A stretch of 64,000 nucleotides of DNA. It comes from Alphaproteobacteria bacterium. GTDB taxonomy: Bacteria > Pseudomonadota > Alphaproteobacteria > Rhizobiales > Devosiaceae. Location: the NCBI GenBank assembly GCA_018828145.1, contig JAHJWO010000054.1:1-64000 (forward strand), written 5' to 3'. The notes under the pieces are model-generated. The model worked only from the letters and a program-made list of their open reading frames with translations. It ran no database searches and was not told where the DNA came from. The translations under genes and the position numbers were made by a program. Below are positions 44,308 through 55,531 of this stretch, in pieces; position 1 is the first letter of the stretch, and every line of letters begins with the position of its first letter.

Positions 44308-45123
44308 ATGCCCATGCAGCCGTCCCGCGATATCTCCCGCCTCATCGAAATCATGGCCGCCCTGCGCAATCCTGACCGCGGTTGCCCCTGGGATCTTGAG
44401 CAGGATTTCTCCAGCATCCGCCATTACACGATCGAGGAAGCCTATGAAGTGGCCGATGCCATCGAGCGCGCGGACTTCGCCGATCTGCGCGAGGAGCTCG
44501 GCGATCTGCTGCTGCAGCCCATCTATCACGCGCAGATGGCGAGCGAACTCGGCCAGTTTGACATTGGCGACGTCATCTATGGCATTACGGAGAAACTGAT
44601 CCGGCGCCACCCGCATGTCTTCGGCGATATGGATGCCAGCAGCTCCAACGCCGCCAAGGGCCGCTGGGAAGCCATCAAGGCCGAGGAGCGTGCCGCCAAG
44701 GCGGCGCGTAAGGGTGAGACCACGCCGTCAATACTGGACGACGTGCCCAATGTGCTCCCTGCCCTGGCACGGGCTGAAAAGCTGACCAAGCGGGCCGCCA
44801 AGGTCGGCTTCGACTGGCCCGACTTTCAGGCGGTTCAGGCCAAGGTCGAAGAGGAACTGGCGGAGGTCGCCGAGGCGCAGGCATCGGGCAACGCCGCCGC
44901 CGTGCATGAAGAAATCGGCGATCTGCTGTTCGCTGTTGCAAACCTCGCCCGTCACGCCGGCATCGACGCCGAGGCGGCCCTGCGCGATACCAATTACAAG
45001 TTTACCCGCCGCTTCCACCATGTCGAGGCTCGCTGCCGCGAGGACAGCATCGAACCCGGCGAGGCCGGCCTCGAGCGGCTGGATCGCTATTGGAACGAAG
45101 TCCGGGCCGCCGACAAGGCCTAG
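44308..45123 (+). CDS. mazG: Nucleoside triphosphate pyrophosphohydrolase
   Basis: Hydrolyses NTPs/dNTPs to monophosphates, cleaning nucleotide pools. The 271-residue protein has two MazG domains. The first shows RGCPWDLEQDFSSIRHYTIE and the metal-binding EEAYEVADAIE and EELGDLL; the second shows GFDWPDFQAVQAKVEEELAE and EEIGDLLFAVANLAR. It lies 84 bases from attR, so its promoter region abuts the prophage. Its stop overlaps that of convergent hflX by four bases. Confidence 0.94.
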   Translation: MPMQPSRDISRLIEIMAALRNPDRGCPWDLEQDFSSIRHYTIEEAYEVADAIERADFADLREELGDLLLQPIYHAQMASELGQFDIGDVIYGITEKLIRRHPHVFGDMDASSSNAAKGRWEAIKAEERAAKAARKGETTPSILDDVPNVLPALARAEKLTKRAAKVGFDWPDFQAVQAKVEEELAEVAEAQASGNAAAVHEEIGDLLFAVANLARHAGIDAEAALRDTNYKFTRRFHHVEARCREDSIEPGEAGLERLDRYWNEVRAADKA

Positions 45124-46475
45124 GCGTCGGAACTCTCGATCCGGCCGTTGAAGCGCTCGAGGAATTCCGCCTTGTGGCGCGGTTCGACGCGGACCGTGAA
45201 GCCCGAACCTTCCTCGGTCGGCTCGTCACGAGAGACGATTTCCGAATGCGAGTGCAGCCAGCCGACATCCGAGCCCGCCGTGTGCGGCACATGGACATGG
45301 TAGGTGCGGCTCTTTTCACCCAGCGCCTTCTCAATGGCGAGCTTCAGCGCATCCAGGCCCTGCCCCGTCTTGGCCGAGGCCGCAACAACGCCAGCTACCT
45401 TGCTGGCCGGAACGATGCCCACCAGATCGGCCTCGTTGACGAGATCGACCTTGTTCCAAACTTCGATGATCGGCGTGGTTTCGGCCGAAACGCCGAGTTC
45501 GCCCAGCACCTTGAGCACATCCATGGCCTGCGCCGGATGATCAGGATTGGCCACATCGCGCGCATGCAGGATCACGTCTGCATCGAGCACTTCTTCCAGC
45601 GTCGCACGGAAGGCAGCAACCAGATCGGTAGGAAGATCGGCAACGAAACCCACCGTGTCGCTCAGCACGACCTCGCGGCCATGCGGCAGCGTCAGCTTGC
45701 GCACGGTGGTGTCGAGCGTGGCAAAGAGCAGGTTCTCGGCAAACACCCCTGCCCCGGTCAAGGTATTGAACAAGCTCGACTTTCCGGCATTGGTGTAGCC
45801 GACCAGGGCTACGATCGGCGTGCCTTCGCGATGCTGGCGCTGCTGGGCTCGGGTCTTCTTGACCTTGTCCAGCCGGTCCTCCAGCAGCACGATGCGGTCT
45901 GAAATCTGCCGACGGTCGCTTTCGATCTGGGTTTCACCCGGACCACCCATGAAGCCTGAACCACCGCTGCCGCGCTGGCGTTCCAGGTGGGTCCAGGAGC
46001 GCACGAGACGGCCCTTCTGATAGTTCAGATGGGCCAGTTCGACCTGCAGCACGCCTTCCCGCGTCGCGGCGCGTTCCCCGAAGATTTCGAGGATCAATGC
46101 GGTCCGGTCGAGCACCTTGGCGCCCGTTTCCGTTTCGAGGTTGCGCTGCTGAATTGCTGTGAGCGGGGCATCTACGAGGAGCAGGTCGATATGCTCGGCC
46201 TGCACCCGCTCCGCAAGCGTCTCGGTATGACCGCCGCCGATAAAGGTCGCCGGCTTGACCTCGCGCACCTTGATGATCTCGCAGAAGACCACGTCCAGCC
46301 GGATTGCCGCCGCCAGCCCCTCGAACTCCGCCTTGCGGGCGTCGAGCGAATGCTGGGAGATCTGGCCGCGCACGTCAGGCACGATGAGGCCGGCGCGGGT
46401 CGGGTTTTCTCGCCGGTCTATAAACGCCTGCGGGCCGCCCTTTCGGACGGCCTCTTCGTCGTCAAAATCTGTCAT
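45120..46475 (-). CDS. hflX: Ribosome-associated GTPase HflX
   Basis: GTPase that binds and splits stalled 70S ribosomes. The 451-residue protein has the N-terminal HflX domain (FIGGGHTETLAERVQAEH, then the basic linker GGSGFMGGPGETQIESDRR) and G motifs GYTNAGKSS (G1), DTVGF (G3) and NKVD (G4), with a short C-terminal extension. ATG 46475 is preferred to the adjacent GTG. It is the last gene of ntrY-ntrX-hfq-hflX. Confidence 0.95.
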   Translation of the reverse strand: MTDFDDEEAVRKGGPQAFIDRRENPTRAGLIVPDVRGQISQHSLDARKAEFEGLAAAIRLDVVFCEIIKVREVKPATFIGGGHTETLAERVQAEHIDLLLVDAPLTAIQQRNLETETGAKVLDRTALILEIFGERAATREGVLQVELAHLNYQKGRLVRSWTHLERQRGSGGSGFMGGPGETQIESDRRQISDRIVLLEDRLDKVKKTRAQQRQHREGTPIVALVGYTNAGKSSLFNTLTGAGVFAENLLFATLDTTVRKLTLPHGREVVLSDTVGFVADLPTDLVAAFRATLEEVLDADVILHARDVANPDHPAQAMDVLKVLGELGVSAETTPIIEVWNKVDLVNEADLVGIVPASKVAGVVAASAKTGQGLDALKLAIEKALGEKSRTYHVHVPHTAGSDVGWLHSHSEIVSRDEPTEEGSGFTVRVEPRHKAEFLERFNGRIESSDA

Positions 46476-46487
46476 CACGGCCTGTGT

Positions 46488-46739
46488 TTAGTCGCTGTCG
46501 TTGTTGTGCTCGGGGTCGAACAGCTGAATTGGCGCGCCCGGCATGATGGTCGAGATCGCGTGCTTGTAGACCAGCTGCGACTGGGCATCACGGCGCAGGA
46601 GCAGGCAGAAATTGTCGAACCAGGTGATCACACCCTGCAACTTCACGCCATTCACGAGGAAGATCGTGACCGGCACCTTCTGCTTGCGAACGTGATTGAG
46701 AAAGGAATCCTGGAGATTTGGTTGCTTATCGCTGGGCAT
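46488..46739 (-). CDS. hfq: RNA chaperone Hfq
   Basis: Sm-like hexameric RNA chaperone for small-RNA regulation. The 83-residue protein has the Sm1 region [16 protein letters not shown] and the Sm2 [10 protein letters not shown] signature, with a short acidic tail typical of Alphaproteobacteria. It is 12 bases upstream of hflX. The 185-base gap before it (46740-46924), after ntrX, probably holds its own promoter. Confidence 0.97.
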   Translation of the reverse strand: MPSDKQPNLQDSFLNHVRKQKVPVTIFLVNGVKLQGVITWFDNFCLLLRRDAQSQLVYKHAISTIMPGAPIQLFDPEHNNDSD

Positions 46740-46924
46740 TCAGGCCTCTTATGTCGCGGCATTGCTTGTCGCTGTTGTCGTTGCGATTGCCTGCCGGCCG
46801 GCTTTGGAACTGCCGCCCAGTCCCCACCGGCGTGTATTCATCACACAACAGGCACTATGGCACAGATCATTTTTCGTGCCTACCGCACCATGTGCATGTC
46901 AGGCCAGAAATTATCAAACGGTTT

Positions 46925-48307
46925 TCAAAGCCCCAGGGACTTGATTTTGCGGTGCAAGGCGCTGCGCTCCATGCCGACGAACTCGGCCGTCTTGGAAATA
47001 TTACCACCAAACCGCTCGATCTGGGCCAGTAGATACTGCCGCTCAAACACCTCGCGGGCGTCGCGCAGCGGCAGGCTCATCAGGTGGGCGGAGGCATCGG
47101 TGTCGCCCACCGTGGGCAACACCTCGCCGATGTCGGACGGCAGCATGGCCGCCGTGATCACCCCGTCCTCGGGTTGCTGGTCCTTCATCAGAATCAGCAG
47201 CCGCTCGATGGAGTTGCGCAATTGGCGCGCATTGCCGGGCCATTCCTGGGCCTGCAGCACCGCAATGGCGTCGTCACCCACCGTCAGGCGCTGGAGGTTG
47301 TGCATGCGGCAGACCTGCTCGATGAACACGGCAACCAGCGGCGGAACGTCTTCGCGCCGCTCCTTGAGCGGCGTCAGCGGCAGCGGAACGATGGAGAGGC
47401 GATGGAACAGATCCGAGCGGAATTCGCCGGATTCGATCTGCGCCGCCACATTCTGCGAGCTGGAGGCAATGATGCGCACGTCGATCGGCACCGCCTGGGT
47501 GCCACCAACGCGATTGAACCGGTTCTCGACCAGCGTGCGCAGCAGCAGCGCCTGGGTCTGCGGCGGCAGCGTTGTCACCTCGGAGAGATAGAGCGTGCCA
47601 CCATGGGCCTTCTCCAGCGCCCCCACCTCGACCTTGAGTATGCCCGTCTTCTCCCGTGCTTCGCGGCCGAACAGCACCACCGGCACTTCCTCAGGAGCGT
47701 AGAGCGAGGCGTTGATCTCGACAAAGGGGGATTCAGCGCGCGGGCTGCGCTGATGGATCATGCGGGCAACCAGGCCCTTGCCGGCGCCGGAAGGCCCGGA
47801 GATGAAAATGCGCGAATTGGTAGGCGCGGATTTTTCGATGATGCCGCGCACCTGCTGCAGCGCTGGCGAGGTGCCGACCATGTCCGCGCTCTTGCTCGCC
47901 GAGCGTTCCTTGAGCTCTGCCACTTCGCTGCGCAGCCGCGTGGCTTCCATGGCACGCTGGGTGATGTGCAGCAGCCGGTCGATCTTGAAGGGCTTCTCGA
48001 TATAGTCGTAGGCGCCGCGGCGGATGGCGGAAACGGCGGTTTCGACATTGCCGTGGCCCGAGATCATCACCACCGGCATGTCCGGGTGCTGGCTCTGGAA
48101 CACGTCCAATAGCTGCAACCCATCAAGGCGCGAGCCCTGCATCCAGATGTCGAGGAAGACCAGGCTGGGTCGTCGCCGGGCGATCTCGTTGAGCCCGCTA
48201 TCGGCATCGTGGGCCTGTCGGGCTTCGAACCCTTCGTCCTCGAGGATGCCCGCGATCAGTTCGCGGATGTCGTCTTCGTCGTCAATGATGAGAATATCGA
48301 GTGCCAT
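46925..48307 (-). CDS. ntrX: Nitrogen-related response regulator NtrX
   Basis: Response regulator of 460 residues with a receiver domain (DILIIDDEDDIREL, phospho-acceptor Asp in LVFLDIW), an AAA+ domain (Walker A SGPSGAGKG) and a Fis-type DNA-binding end (NISKTAEFVGMERSALHRKI). The AAA+ domain lacks the GAFTGA loop that contacts sigma-54 (the position reads ...REAREKTGILKVE), as usual for alphaproteobacterial NtrX. Its ATG overlaps the ntrY stop (TAATG). Confidence 0.94.
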   Translation of the reverse strand: MALDILIIDDEDDIRELIAGILEDEGFEARQAHDADSGLNEIARRRPSLVFLDIWMQGSRLDGLQLLDVFQSQHPDMPVVMISGHGNVETAVSAIRRGAYDYIEKPFKIDRLLHITQRAMEATRLRSEVAELKERSASKSADMVGTSPALQQVRGIIEKSAPTNSRIFISGPSGAGKGLVARMIHQRSPRAESPFVEINASLYAPEEVPVVLFGREAREKTGILKVEVGALEKAHGGTLYLSEVTTLPPQTQALLLRTLVENRFNRVGGTQAVPIDVRIIASSSQNVAAQIESGEFRSDLFHRLSIVPLPLTPLKERREDVPPLVAVFIEQVCRMHNLQRLTVGDDAIAVLQAQEWPGNARQLRNSIERLLILMKDQQPEDGVITAAMLPSDIGEVLPTVGDTDASAHLMSLPLRDAREVFERQYLLAQIERFGGNISKTAEFVGMERSALHRKIKSLGL

Positions 48308-50637
48308 TATTTGTGAACCACCGCCGAGATGAGCGGTTCCTCCTGTTGGGCAGATTTGGACGCCGACTGGTCAGGCGCTTCCGCCGCTGAAGTCTTGGTG
48401 GGCGATTGCAATGGAAGTGTGAATGTAACGCAGGCACCGACCCTTCCGTTCGGATCGGGCTCGGCGTCGATCAGCTCGACGATGCCGCCATGCTGTTCGA
48501 TGATCTTGGCGACGATGGCCAGGCCCAGCCCGGTCCCCTTCTCCCGCGTCGTCATATAGGGCTCCAGCAGGCGCTGGCGATTTTCCTTGGGCCAGCCCTT
48601 GCCGTTATCGGACACTGCGACCCGGGCATGGTTGCCCTCGACCTGCGCCTCGACGGTGATCGTCGGGGTCCAGTCCTTGGACATTTCCTCGGTCTCAAAG
48701 GCCTCGACGGCATTCTTGATCAGGTTGGTCATCGACTGCGCGATCAGGCGATTGTCGAACCAGGCCAGGATGGCATCCTCCGGCAGCATGGTACGGATCG
48801 TGATCTGCGGCAGGCGTACGCTTTCCAGGAACACGGCTTGCCGGACCGTGTCCGACAGGTCGGCGATTTCCGGCGCCGCTTCGGGCATGCGGGCAAAGGC
48901 CGAGAACTCGTCCACCATGCGGCCAATGTCACCAACCTGGCGGACGATGGTATTGATGCACTTGTCGAACACGTCGCGGTCGTCTTCGAGACGCGCGCCG
49001 TAGCGGCGGCGGAGGCGTTCCGCGGAAAGCTGGATCGGCGTCAGCGGGTTCTTGATCTCGTGGGCGATACGTCGCGCCACGTCGGCCCAGGCACTGGTGC
49101 GCTGCGCCGATTCAAGATCGGTAATATCGTCAAAGGTCAGCACATAACCCTTGGATTCGGTGATCGAACCTTCGCGGGTCAGCTGAACCTGATAGGTGCG
49201 CCGGTCGGTCTCGTTGCCGAGCTGGATCTGGTCGCGCACCTGTCCGCGACGCGCCGAGCGGGCCCGTTCCAGTGCCGGTGCCAGTTGTGGCATGACCTTT
49301 TCGATCGGCTCGCCCATGAGGTCTATTTCCTCGCGGTCGAGCATTTCGCAGGCCCGCGCGTTGACCAGTGTGACGGCGCCAAACGGATCCAGCCCGATAA
49401 TACCGGCCGACACGCCCTCCACCACCGCCTCGGTAAACTGCCGGCGCTTCTCGTTCATCTCGCTGGCGGTCAGCAGCGCCTCGCGCTGGCTCTTGAGCTG
49501 CTGCGTCATCCGGTTGAAGCCGTTTGACAGGTCGCGCAGGTCGCCCCTGCCCTCCTGCACCGGCACCTGCACGTCGAGGTCGCCGCTGCTCACGCGGTTC
49601 GACGCGATCATCAGGTTTCGGATGGGGTCGACGAACCGGTTGGCCAGCGCGATGCCGATCCACAGCGCCGCCAGCAGCAGCACCACGGCAAGCCCCACAT
49701 ACATGATGGTAAAGGTGATCTGGAACACCAGCCGGTTGGACGCATATTCGCGGTATTCGGAGATGTTCTCGTCCGTGAGCTGCATATATTCGAGCACCTC
49801 GGCTTCGACAGGCCGGGCGACGAACAGAAACGTATCGTCATAGCCACGCAGCTTGATGACGGAACCGACAAGGTTGATCCGGCCGGGCGCAATGGCCGCC
49901 GGTATGCCCTCGACGAGCCCTTCGGTAATGCCGGCCGGCAACTGGGGATAGGCGCCCTGCACCGCAATCTGCGCGCGCATCAGGGTTTCACCCTGCGCGT
50001 CGACCAGCGAGGTAAAGGGCAAGGATCGGGTCACCGCGAGAGCGGTCAGGATACGTTCGAAACGGTCCCTGTCCTCGTCGAAGGTGGCGCGGGCCTGTTC
50101 GAGCTCCTCGGCTACCCATATGATATCGTCGCGCAGGACCTGGGCGTGTTCCAGCATATAGGAGCGCGCCACAAGCCGCGAGCTTTCCACCATGGCGCGG
50201 GTGCGCTCGGAGAACCACTGGTCCAGCCCCTGGTTGAGCGCGATGGTGGCGACCACCGCAACGATGGCCGCGGGAATGGCTGCCACCAGCGCGAACATGG
50301 TGACCATGCGGATCTGCATGCCCGCGCCGGCCTGGCGCTGCATGCGCGCCTGGAACAGCAGGACAGCCTCAGTGACAACCAGGGCAATAACCAGCAACAC
50401 AAGGACGCCTGTGACGATCCAGATGACGGTCCAGACGGTGGTCGAGGGCTCGATATTGGTCGTTCCCGACAGAATCAGGAACGAAATCGACGACATCAGC
50501 ACCGAAGCCAGGACGACGACGAAGCCGAGAACGCGTAGCGGACGATTGTGGGCAGTCGAAAACAGCGATCGCGCCGGTTTGGGCGCATCGCTGGCGACGC
50601 CCTGCCGGGCTTCCTCGTTCGCTGTTACTTCACTCAT
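48307..50637 (-). CDS. ntrY: Sensor histidine kinase NtrY
   Basis: Membrane-bound kinase that phosphorylates NtrX. The 776-residue protein has several N-terminal membrane segments, a HAMP region (NRFVDPIRNLMIASNRVSSG), a PAS domain, the phospho-acceptor [20 protein letters not shown] and ATPase boxes ending in REKGTGLGLAIVAKIIEQ. The ATG at 50637 (MSEVTANEE) is preferred over an upstream extension of low quality. A DMT transporter gene diverges from it. Confidence 0.94.
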   Translation of the reverse strand: MSEVTANEEARQGVASDAPKPARSLFSTAHNRPLRVLGFVVVLASVLMSSISFLILSGTTNIEPSTTVWTVIWIVTGVLVLLVIALVVTEAVLLFQARMQRQAGAGMQIRMVTMFALVAAIPAAIVAVVATIALNQGLDQWFSERTRAMVESSRLVARSYMLEHAQVLRDDIIWVAEELEQARATFDEDRDRFERILTALAVTRSLPFTSLVDAQGETLMRAQIAVQGAYPQLPAGITEGLVEGIPAAIAPGRINLVGSVIKLRGYDDTFLFVARPVEAEVLEYMQLTDENISEYREYASNRLVFQITFTIMYVGLAVVLLLAALWIGIALANRFVDPIRNLMIASNRVSSGDLDVQVPVQEGRGDLRDLSNGFNRMTQQLKSQREALLTASEMNEKRRQFTEAVVEGVSAGIIGLDPFGAVTLVNARACEMLDREEIDLMGEPIEKVMPQLAPALERARSARRGQVRDQIQLGNETDRRTYQVQLTREGSITESKGYVLTFDDITDLESAQRTSAWADVARRIAHEIKNPLTPIQLSAERLRRRYGARLEDDRDVFDKCINTIVRQVGDIGRMVDEFSAFARMPEAAPEIADLSDTVRQAVFLESVRLPQITIRTMLPEDAILAWFDNRLIAQSMTNLIKNAVEAFETEEMSKDWTPTITVEAQVEGNHARVAVSDNGKGWPKENRQRLLEPYMTTREKGTGLGLAIVAKIIEQHGGIVELIDAEPDPNGRVGACVTFTLPLQSPTKTSAAEAPDQSASKSAQQEEPLISAVVHK

Positions 50638-50871
50638 AAATGCCGCAAGGCACTCCATCTCTGCCGCAAGGGGCAGAGCCTGACCCAATTTCGCCGACCC
50701 TTCAAGATAATTGTTGCCAAAATGTGACACTGATCGCCACCGCCTTCGGCGGAAAACACACTCGGGCGAGCTCGCAGGGCCAGCACCCGCTGTGCTGAGT
50801 CTGCCAGATACTGGACAAGGCACGCCGCAGCAGGCACATCACCTGCCGTCTCTCGAGCAACAGAGTCCACC

Positions 50872-51774
50872 TTGTCCGCCCCCGCTTCCGCCCGTGTCGA
50901 AACCGCCAGCCTCGCCGGCATGGCATTGGGCATCAGCGCCTATTCGCTGTTTGCCGTGCATGACGCCATGATCAAGGCGGTGATCACCGCCCTGCCCGCA
51001 CCGCAGATCCTGTTCGTGCGCTGCATTGTTATCATTGCGCTGTGTCTCGCCATCGGCCGCAAGGGCGTGGTGGTCGATCTATGGCGCTCGAAAAATCGCA
51101 TGCTGATCCTCGGTCGGGGCCTCATGACGCTCGCGGCATGGGTCATGTATTACAGCGCAGGGCGAGACCTTCAGCTGGCCGAGATGACGACGCTCTACTA
51201 TGTCGCGCCGGTGCTGACGACGGTGCTGGCCGTGGTCTTCCTCAAGGAACAGCTGACCCTGGCGCGTGTTGGCGGCGCAGCCATCGGCTTCTTTGGTATT
51301 GTCGTTGCCGCCAATCCCAGGGGCTTCACCATTGGCTGGCCGGTGCTGATGGTGCTGGGAGCGGCCTTGTTCTGGGCCGTAGCCATGATCCTGATGCGGA
51401 CCATATCCAAGAGCGATCGCACGCTGGTGCAGGTCTTCGCCCAGAACCTGATTCAGATTGTCGTGATGGGAGCCGTCTGCCTCCCGTTCTGGCAGGATAT
51501 GGGGCCTCGCGAGATCGTGCTGTGCATTGCGGCCGGACTCGTGGGCGGCATCGGCCAGTTCACCCTGGTCGAGGCGGCGCGGGCCGTGCCGGCCAGCGTG
51601 CTCGGCACGGTGGAATATGGTGCACTGATGTGGAGCTTCGTGTTCGGCTATCTGTTCTGGGGCGAGATGCCGGCGACGACGGTCTATGTCGGCGCCTTTC
51701 TTGTTGTTGCCGCCGGTCTGACGCTCGCCCTGAGCGAGCATCGCAACCGGCGGGAAATCATCGACGCGCCCTAG
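50872..51774 (+). CDS. DMT superfamily (EamA) transporter
   Basis: Inner-membrane protein of about 300 residues with ten hydrophobic segments in two EamA repeats, for example [20 protein letters not shown] and the second-half segment [20 protein letters not shown]. Exports or imports a small metabolite. The start is uncertain: TTG at 50872 is used here, but an ATG at 50920 would also give a complete transporter. It is on the opposite strand between ntrY and ntrC, which are usually adjacent in the same direction, so it interrupts the nitrogen-regulation block. Confidence 0.8.
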   Translation: MSAPASARVETASLAGMALGISAYSLFAVHDAMIKAVITALPAPQILFVRCIVIIALCLAIGRKGVVVDLWRSKNRMLILGRGLMTLAAWVMYYSAGRDLQLAEMTTLYYVAPVLTTVLAVVFLKEQLTLARVGGAAIGFFGIVVAANPRGFTIGWPVLMVLGAALFWAVAMILMRTISKSDRTLVQVFAQNLIQIVVMGAVCLPFWQDMGPREIVLCIAAGLVGGIGQFTLVEAARAVPASVLGTVEYGALMWSFVFGYLFWGEMPATTVYVGAFLVVAAGLTLALSEHRNRREIIDAP

Positions 51775-53216
51775 TTCCGGCGACTGTGCTTGACGATCTC
51801 GATGCTGTGCATGCGGATCTTCTTGCGCAGCGTATTGCGGTTGAGCCCAAGCAGGTCAGCGGCCTTGATCTGGTTGCCGCTGCAGGCATTGAGCGCCATG
51901 GCGATCAGGGGCGCTTCGACGCGGTCGATGACACGCTGATAGAGGCCAGCGGGCGGCAGGTTCGGCTCATATTCGCGCAACAGCTGCCCGACATGGGTTT
52001 CGACGGCCATCGACACATCCATTGGCCCGGCGGCGCCTGGCGCGGACGGACGTTCGGCGATGTTGAGCTCGTTCTGCACGATCTCGGCGGAAATGCTCTC
52101 ATCGGCATAAAGCGCCGACAGACGCCGCACGAGGTTCTCCAGCTCGCGCACATTGCCCGGCCAGGAATAATTCTGCATTAGCCGAATGGCTTCGGGCGAG
52201 ATGGTCTTGACCGGTTCCCCTTCGCGCTGCGCCACGCGCAGGAAATGCGCCGCAAGATCGCCCACGTCGTCGACGCGCTCGCGCAGGGGCGGCAGGCGGA
52301 TCGGCACGACGTTGAGCCGATAATAGAGGTCCTCGCGGAACAGGCCCTGCCGGATCATCTGGCTGAGATCGCGGTGCGTGGCGGCAACGATGCGGACATT
52401 GGTCTTGATCGAGCTGCGCCCGCCGACCATCGTATATTCCCCTTCCTGCAGCACGCGCAGCAGGCGGGTCTGAGCGTCCATCGGCATGTCGCCGATTTCG
52501 TCGAGGAACAGCGTGCCGCCCTCGGCCTGCTCGAAGCGGCCGGAGGAGCGCGTGTTGGCGCCGGTAAAGGCGCCCTTCTCGTGGCCGAACAGCTCGGCCT
52601 CGATCAGGTCACGCGGGATGGCGGCCATGTTGATGGCGACGAACGGACCATTGCGGCGCTTGCCGAAGTCATGCAGCGCCCGCGCCACCAGTTCCTTGCC
52701 TGTGCCGCTCTCGCCAGTGATCATCACGGTCAAGTCGGTCTGCATCAGCCGCGCCAGGGCGCGGTAGATGTCCTGCATGGCGGTGGAGCGCCCCACCAGG
52801 GGCATGGTCTCGCCGGGCTCGTCCGCCTTGCGCTCGGCATTGGTCGGCTTCTTGGCATCGGCCAAAGCCCGTGCCACGACCGAGAGCACTTCGGTGATGT
52901 CGAAGGGCTTGGGCAGATATTCGTAGGCACCGACTTCCGACGCGCGGATCGCCGTCATGAAGGTGTTCTGCGCGCTCATCACGATCATCGGCAGGTCGGG
53001 GCGCAGCTTCTTGATCTTGGGCATGACCTCGAAGGCATTACCATCGGGCATGGCGACGTCGGTGATGAGGATATCCCCCTCCCCGCGGCTGACCCAGTTC
53101 CACATGGTGGAGATATTGCCCGTGGGGCGCACCTCATAGCCGGCGCGCGTCAGGGCCTGATTGAGCACCATGCGGATTGCGGCATCATCATCGGCGAGCA
53201 GGACGACATGGCTCAT
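51771..53216 (-). CDS. ntrC: Nitrogen regulator NtrC
   Basis: Sigma-54-dependent activator of nitrogen-scavenging genes, 481 residues. Receiver domain with DADD-type pocket ([25 protein letters not shown]), AAA+ domain with GESGTGKE, the sigma-54 contact loop GAFTGA and [13 protein letters not shown], and a Fis-type end ([20 protein letters not shown]). Overlaps ntrB by four bases. Order dusB-ntrB-ntrC is conserved in the group. Confidence 0.96.
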   Translation of the reverse strand: MSHVVLLADDDAAIRMVLNQALTRAGYEVRPTGNISTMWNWVSRGEGDILITDVAMPDGNAFEVMPKIKKLRPDLPMIVMSAQNTFMTAIRASEVGAYEYLPKPFDITEVLSVVARALADAKKPTNAERKADEPGETMPLVGRSTAMQDIYRALARLMQTDLTVMITGESGTGKELVARALHDFGKRRNGPFVAINMAAIPRDLIEAELFGHEKGAFTGANTRSSGRFEQAEGGTLFLDEIGDMPMDAQTRLLRVLQEGEYTMVGGRSSIKTNVRIVAATHRDLSQMIRQGLFREDLYYRLNVVPIRLPPLRERVDDVGDLAAHFLRVAQREGEPVKTISPEAIRLMQNYSWPGNVRELENLVRRLSALYADESISAEIVQNELNIAERPSAPGAAGPMDVSMAVETHVGQLLREYEPNLPPAGLYQRVIDRVEAPLIAMALNACSGNQIKAADLLGLNRNTLRKKIRMHSIEIVKHSRRN

Positions 53217-54355
53217 TTCGCCACTTCCTCTTCAATTGGTGTCTGGAAAGCCCCGCTCGCAACGGGAAGGAGTATTCGGAACTTAGTGCGGCCCGGTCGG
53301 CTGTCGCAGTCGATGACGCCGCCATGATCACCGACGATCTTGGCCACCAATGCCAGCCCGAGGCCGGAGCCGTTCTGCTTGGTGGTGACAAATGGGTCGA
53401 AGAGGAAGGGCAGGATATCAGGCGGAACACCGGGGCCGTTGTCCTCGATGATGATTTCCAACGGCAACGAGATGCGTTCGGACACGCCCATGACGCTGAT
53501 GCGGATGCCAGGACGGAAGGCGGTGGAGAACTTGATCTCGGGTTTCTGCGTCCGCTCAAGTGCTTCCGAGGCGTTCTTCACCAGGTTCAGGAAGACTTGG
53601 ATTAGCTGGTCGCGGTTGCCAAAGACGGGCGGCAGCGAAGGGTCATAGTCTTCGGAAAAGGCAATGCCGCGCGCCACGCCATTGCGGGCCAGCAGTTTGA
53701 CCCGATCCAGCACGACATGGATGTTGATCGGCTCGCGCTCCATCGGGCGCTCGTCGCCGAACACTTCCACGCGGTCGATCAGTCCGACGATCCGGTCAGT
53801 CTCCTCACGGATCAACCGGGCCAATGGCACTTCATCACTGGTGACAGTCTGCTCCAGCAGCTGCGCTGCGCCGCGAATACCCGAGAGCGGATTCTTGATC
53901 TCGTGCGCCAGCATGGAGGCGAGGCCGGTCACCGAGCGGGCGGCGCCGCGCGACACCATCTGCCGGTCGATCTTGTCGGCCATGGTCCGCTCCTGGATCA
54001 AGAGGGCAACGCGGCCGTCGCTGTCCGACAAGGGGCTGGCAAAGACGTCGGCGACCCGTTCGTCCCCAAATCGGGAGGAGCCGACGCGTACCCGGTATTC
54101 GGTCATCGGCGCGCGGCGGAGCATAACGGTTTCAACCAGCCCGATAATGGGCGAACCGAAGGCAATGAGATCATCCAGCCGCTGCCGCGTCAGCACGCTG
54201 AGCGACGCGCCAAAAAACGCCTCGGCGGCATAGTTCACGAAGATGATCTGCCGGTCCTCACCGCAGACAATGATGGGCTGCGGCAGGGCCTGCAGCACCG
54301 AAGTCGCGGGAATGGCATTGGCTGCAGTCGGCGCGGTGGCCTCAATCGCACTCAT
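53213..54355 (-). CDS. ntrB: Nitrogen sensor kinase/phosphatase NtrB
   Basis: Cytoplasmic kinase that controls NtrC phosphorylation in response to PII. The 380-residue protein has an N-terminal PAS domain, the phospho-acceptor [20 protein letters not shown] and ATPase boxes with [15 protein letters not shown] and [19 protein letters not shown]. No membrane segments. Overlaps dusB and ntrC in ATGA motifs. Confidence 0.95.
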   Translation of the reverse strand: MSAIEATAPTAANAIPATSVLQALPQPIIVCGEDRQIIFVNYAAEAFFGASLSVLTRQRLDDLIAFGSPIIGLVETVMLRRAPMTEYRVRVGSSRFGDERVADVFASPLSDSDGRVALLIQERTMADKIDRQMVSRGAARSVTGLASMLAHEIKNPLSGIRGAAQLLEQTVTSDEVPLARLIREETDRIVGLIDRVEVFGDERPMEREPINIHVVLDRVKLLARNGVARGIAFSEDYDPSLPPVFGNRDQLIQVFLNLVKNASEALERTQKPEIKFSTAFRPGIRISVMGVSERISLPLEIIIEDNGPGVPPDILPFLFDPFVTTKQNGSGLGLALVAKIVGDHGGVIDCDSRPGRTKFRILLPVASGAFQTPIEEEVAK

Positions 54356-55353
54356 GCTGCCGCCCTTTGCTCGTTGGAAAAGATGGATTCGACCTGACGC
54401 AATACGTCCGCGGGCGTTTCACTGTTGAGCAGCCCGTTGCGCGTCGTCTTGTCGAGCGTCATGCCTGCCGCCTGCATGTACCAGTCGAGATGCTTGCGCG
54501 CAGCCCGCAGGCCCACGGCGATGCCGTATTCGGCCAGCATGTCCTCGTAGTGCTCTGCCACGAGAGCGGTCAGTGCCCGGCCCTGCGGCGCTGCCTCGCC
54601 GGGCCGCCCGGACAGCCCTGCCCCGATCTGCCCGACGGCCCATGGGCGCCCCTGTGCCCCGCGCCCCAGCATGACCGCGGCCGCGCCGGACTGCTCGAGC
54701 GCTACGCGCGCCGATTCCAGGTCCACAATGTCGCCATTGACCACCACCGGCACGTCGACCGCCTCGACCACGGCCCGCACCAGTTCCCAGCGCGCGCTTC
54801 CCTTGTAGAACTGCTGGCGCGTGCGACCATGCACCGTGATCATCTGCACGCCGGCATCGACAGCGCGCCGGGCCATTTCCGGCGCGTTGAGGCTCTCATC
54901 ATCCCAACCCAGCCGCATCTTAACGGTGACCGGCAGCGGCGTTGCCTTCACGACGGCCTCGATCAGCGTCATGGCGTGGTCGGGCACGCGCATCAGCGCC
55001 GAGCCGGAATAGCCATTGGTGACCCGCTTGGCCGGGCAGCCAAAATTGATGTCGATGATGTCGGCACCAGCATCCTGCGCGATGCGCGCACCGCGATCCA
55101 TCCACTCGGCTTCGCAGCCGGCCAACTGCACCATATGCGGCAGCGTGTTTGGGCGGCCCAGCTTGCGCGCCATTTCCTGGTTGCCGACCGCCAGGGCATT
55201 GCTGGCAATCATTTCGGATACCACCATGCCCGCGCCAAACCGTTCGGCCATCTTGCGGAATGGTCGATCGGTGATTCCGGCCATCGGTGCCAGGAAAGCA
55301 CTGTTGCGAACCACGTGGTTCCCGATGCTCAACTTGCAGGCACCCTCAGACAC
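54352..55353 (-). CDS. dusB: tRNA-dihydrouridine synthase B
   Basis: FMN enzyme reducing uridine in the tRNA D-loop. The 333-residue TIM-barrel protein has [12 protein letters not shown], the active-site cysteine in [31 protein letters not shown] and [14 protein letters not shown]. First gene of the dusB-ntrB-ntrC operon (historically nifR3). Divergent from ispDF across a 178-base gap that probably holds both promoters. Confidence 0.95.
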   Translation of the reverse strand: MSEGACKLSIGNHVVRNSAFLAPMAGITDRPFRKMAERFGAGMVVSEMIASNALAVGNQEMARKLGRPNTLPHMVQLAGCEAEWMDRGARIAQDAGADIIDINFGCPAKRVTNGYSGSALMRVPDHAMTLIEAVVKATPLPVTVKMRLGWDDESLNAPEMARRAVDAGVQMITVHGRTRQQFYKGSARWELVRAVVEAVDVPVVVNGDIVDLESARVALEQSGAAAVMLGRGAQGRPWAVGQIGAGLSGRPGEAAPQGRALTALVAEHYEDMLAEYGIAVGLRAARKHLDWYMQAAGMTLDKTTRNGLLNSETPADVLRQVESIFSNEQRAAA

Positions 55354-55531
55354 TAACTGCCCCAGAAATGGTCATTTTCGGAATAATGCCTGCACAATAG
55401 TCAAAACCACCACGCGTGCAACACCTTATGTGGTGTATACCGGGGGTCGGCTGCCCTGCACTTGCCGCATGACATGGCGGGCGCTAGACCACGCTGATGT
55501 GACGGTTTCAAGTCTTGAGTAGTCGTTCTTC

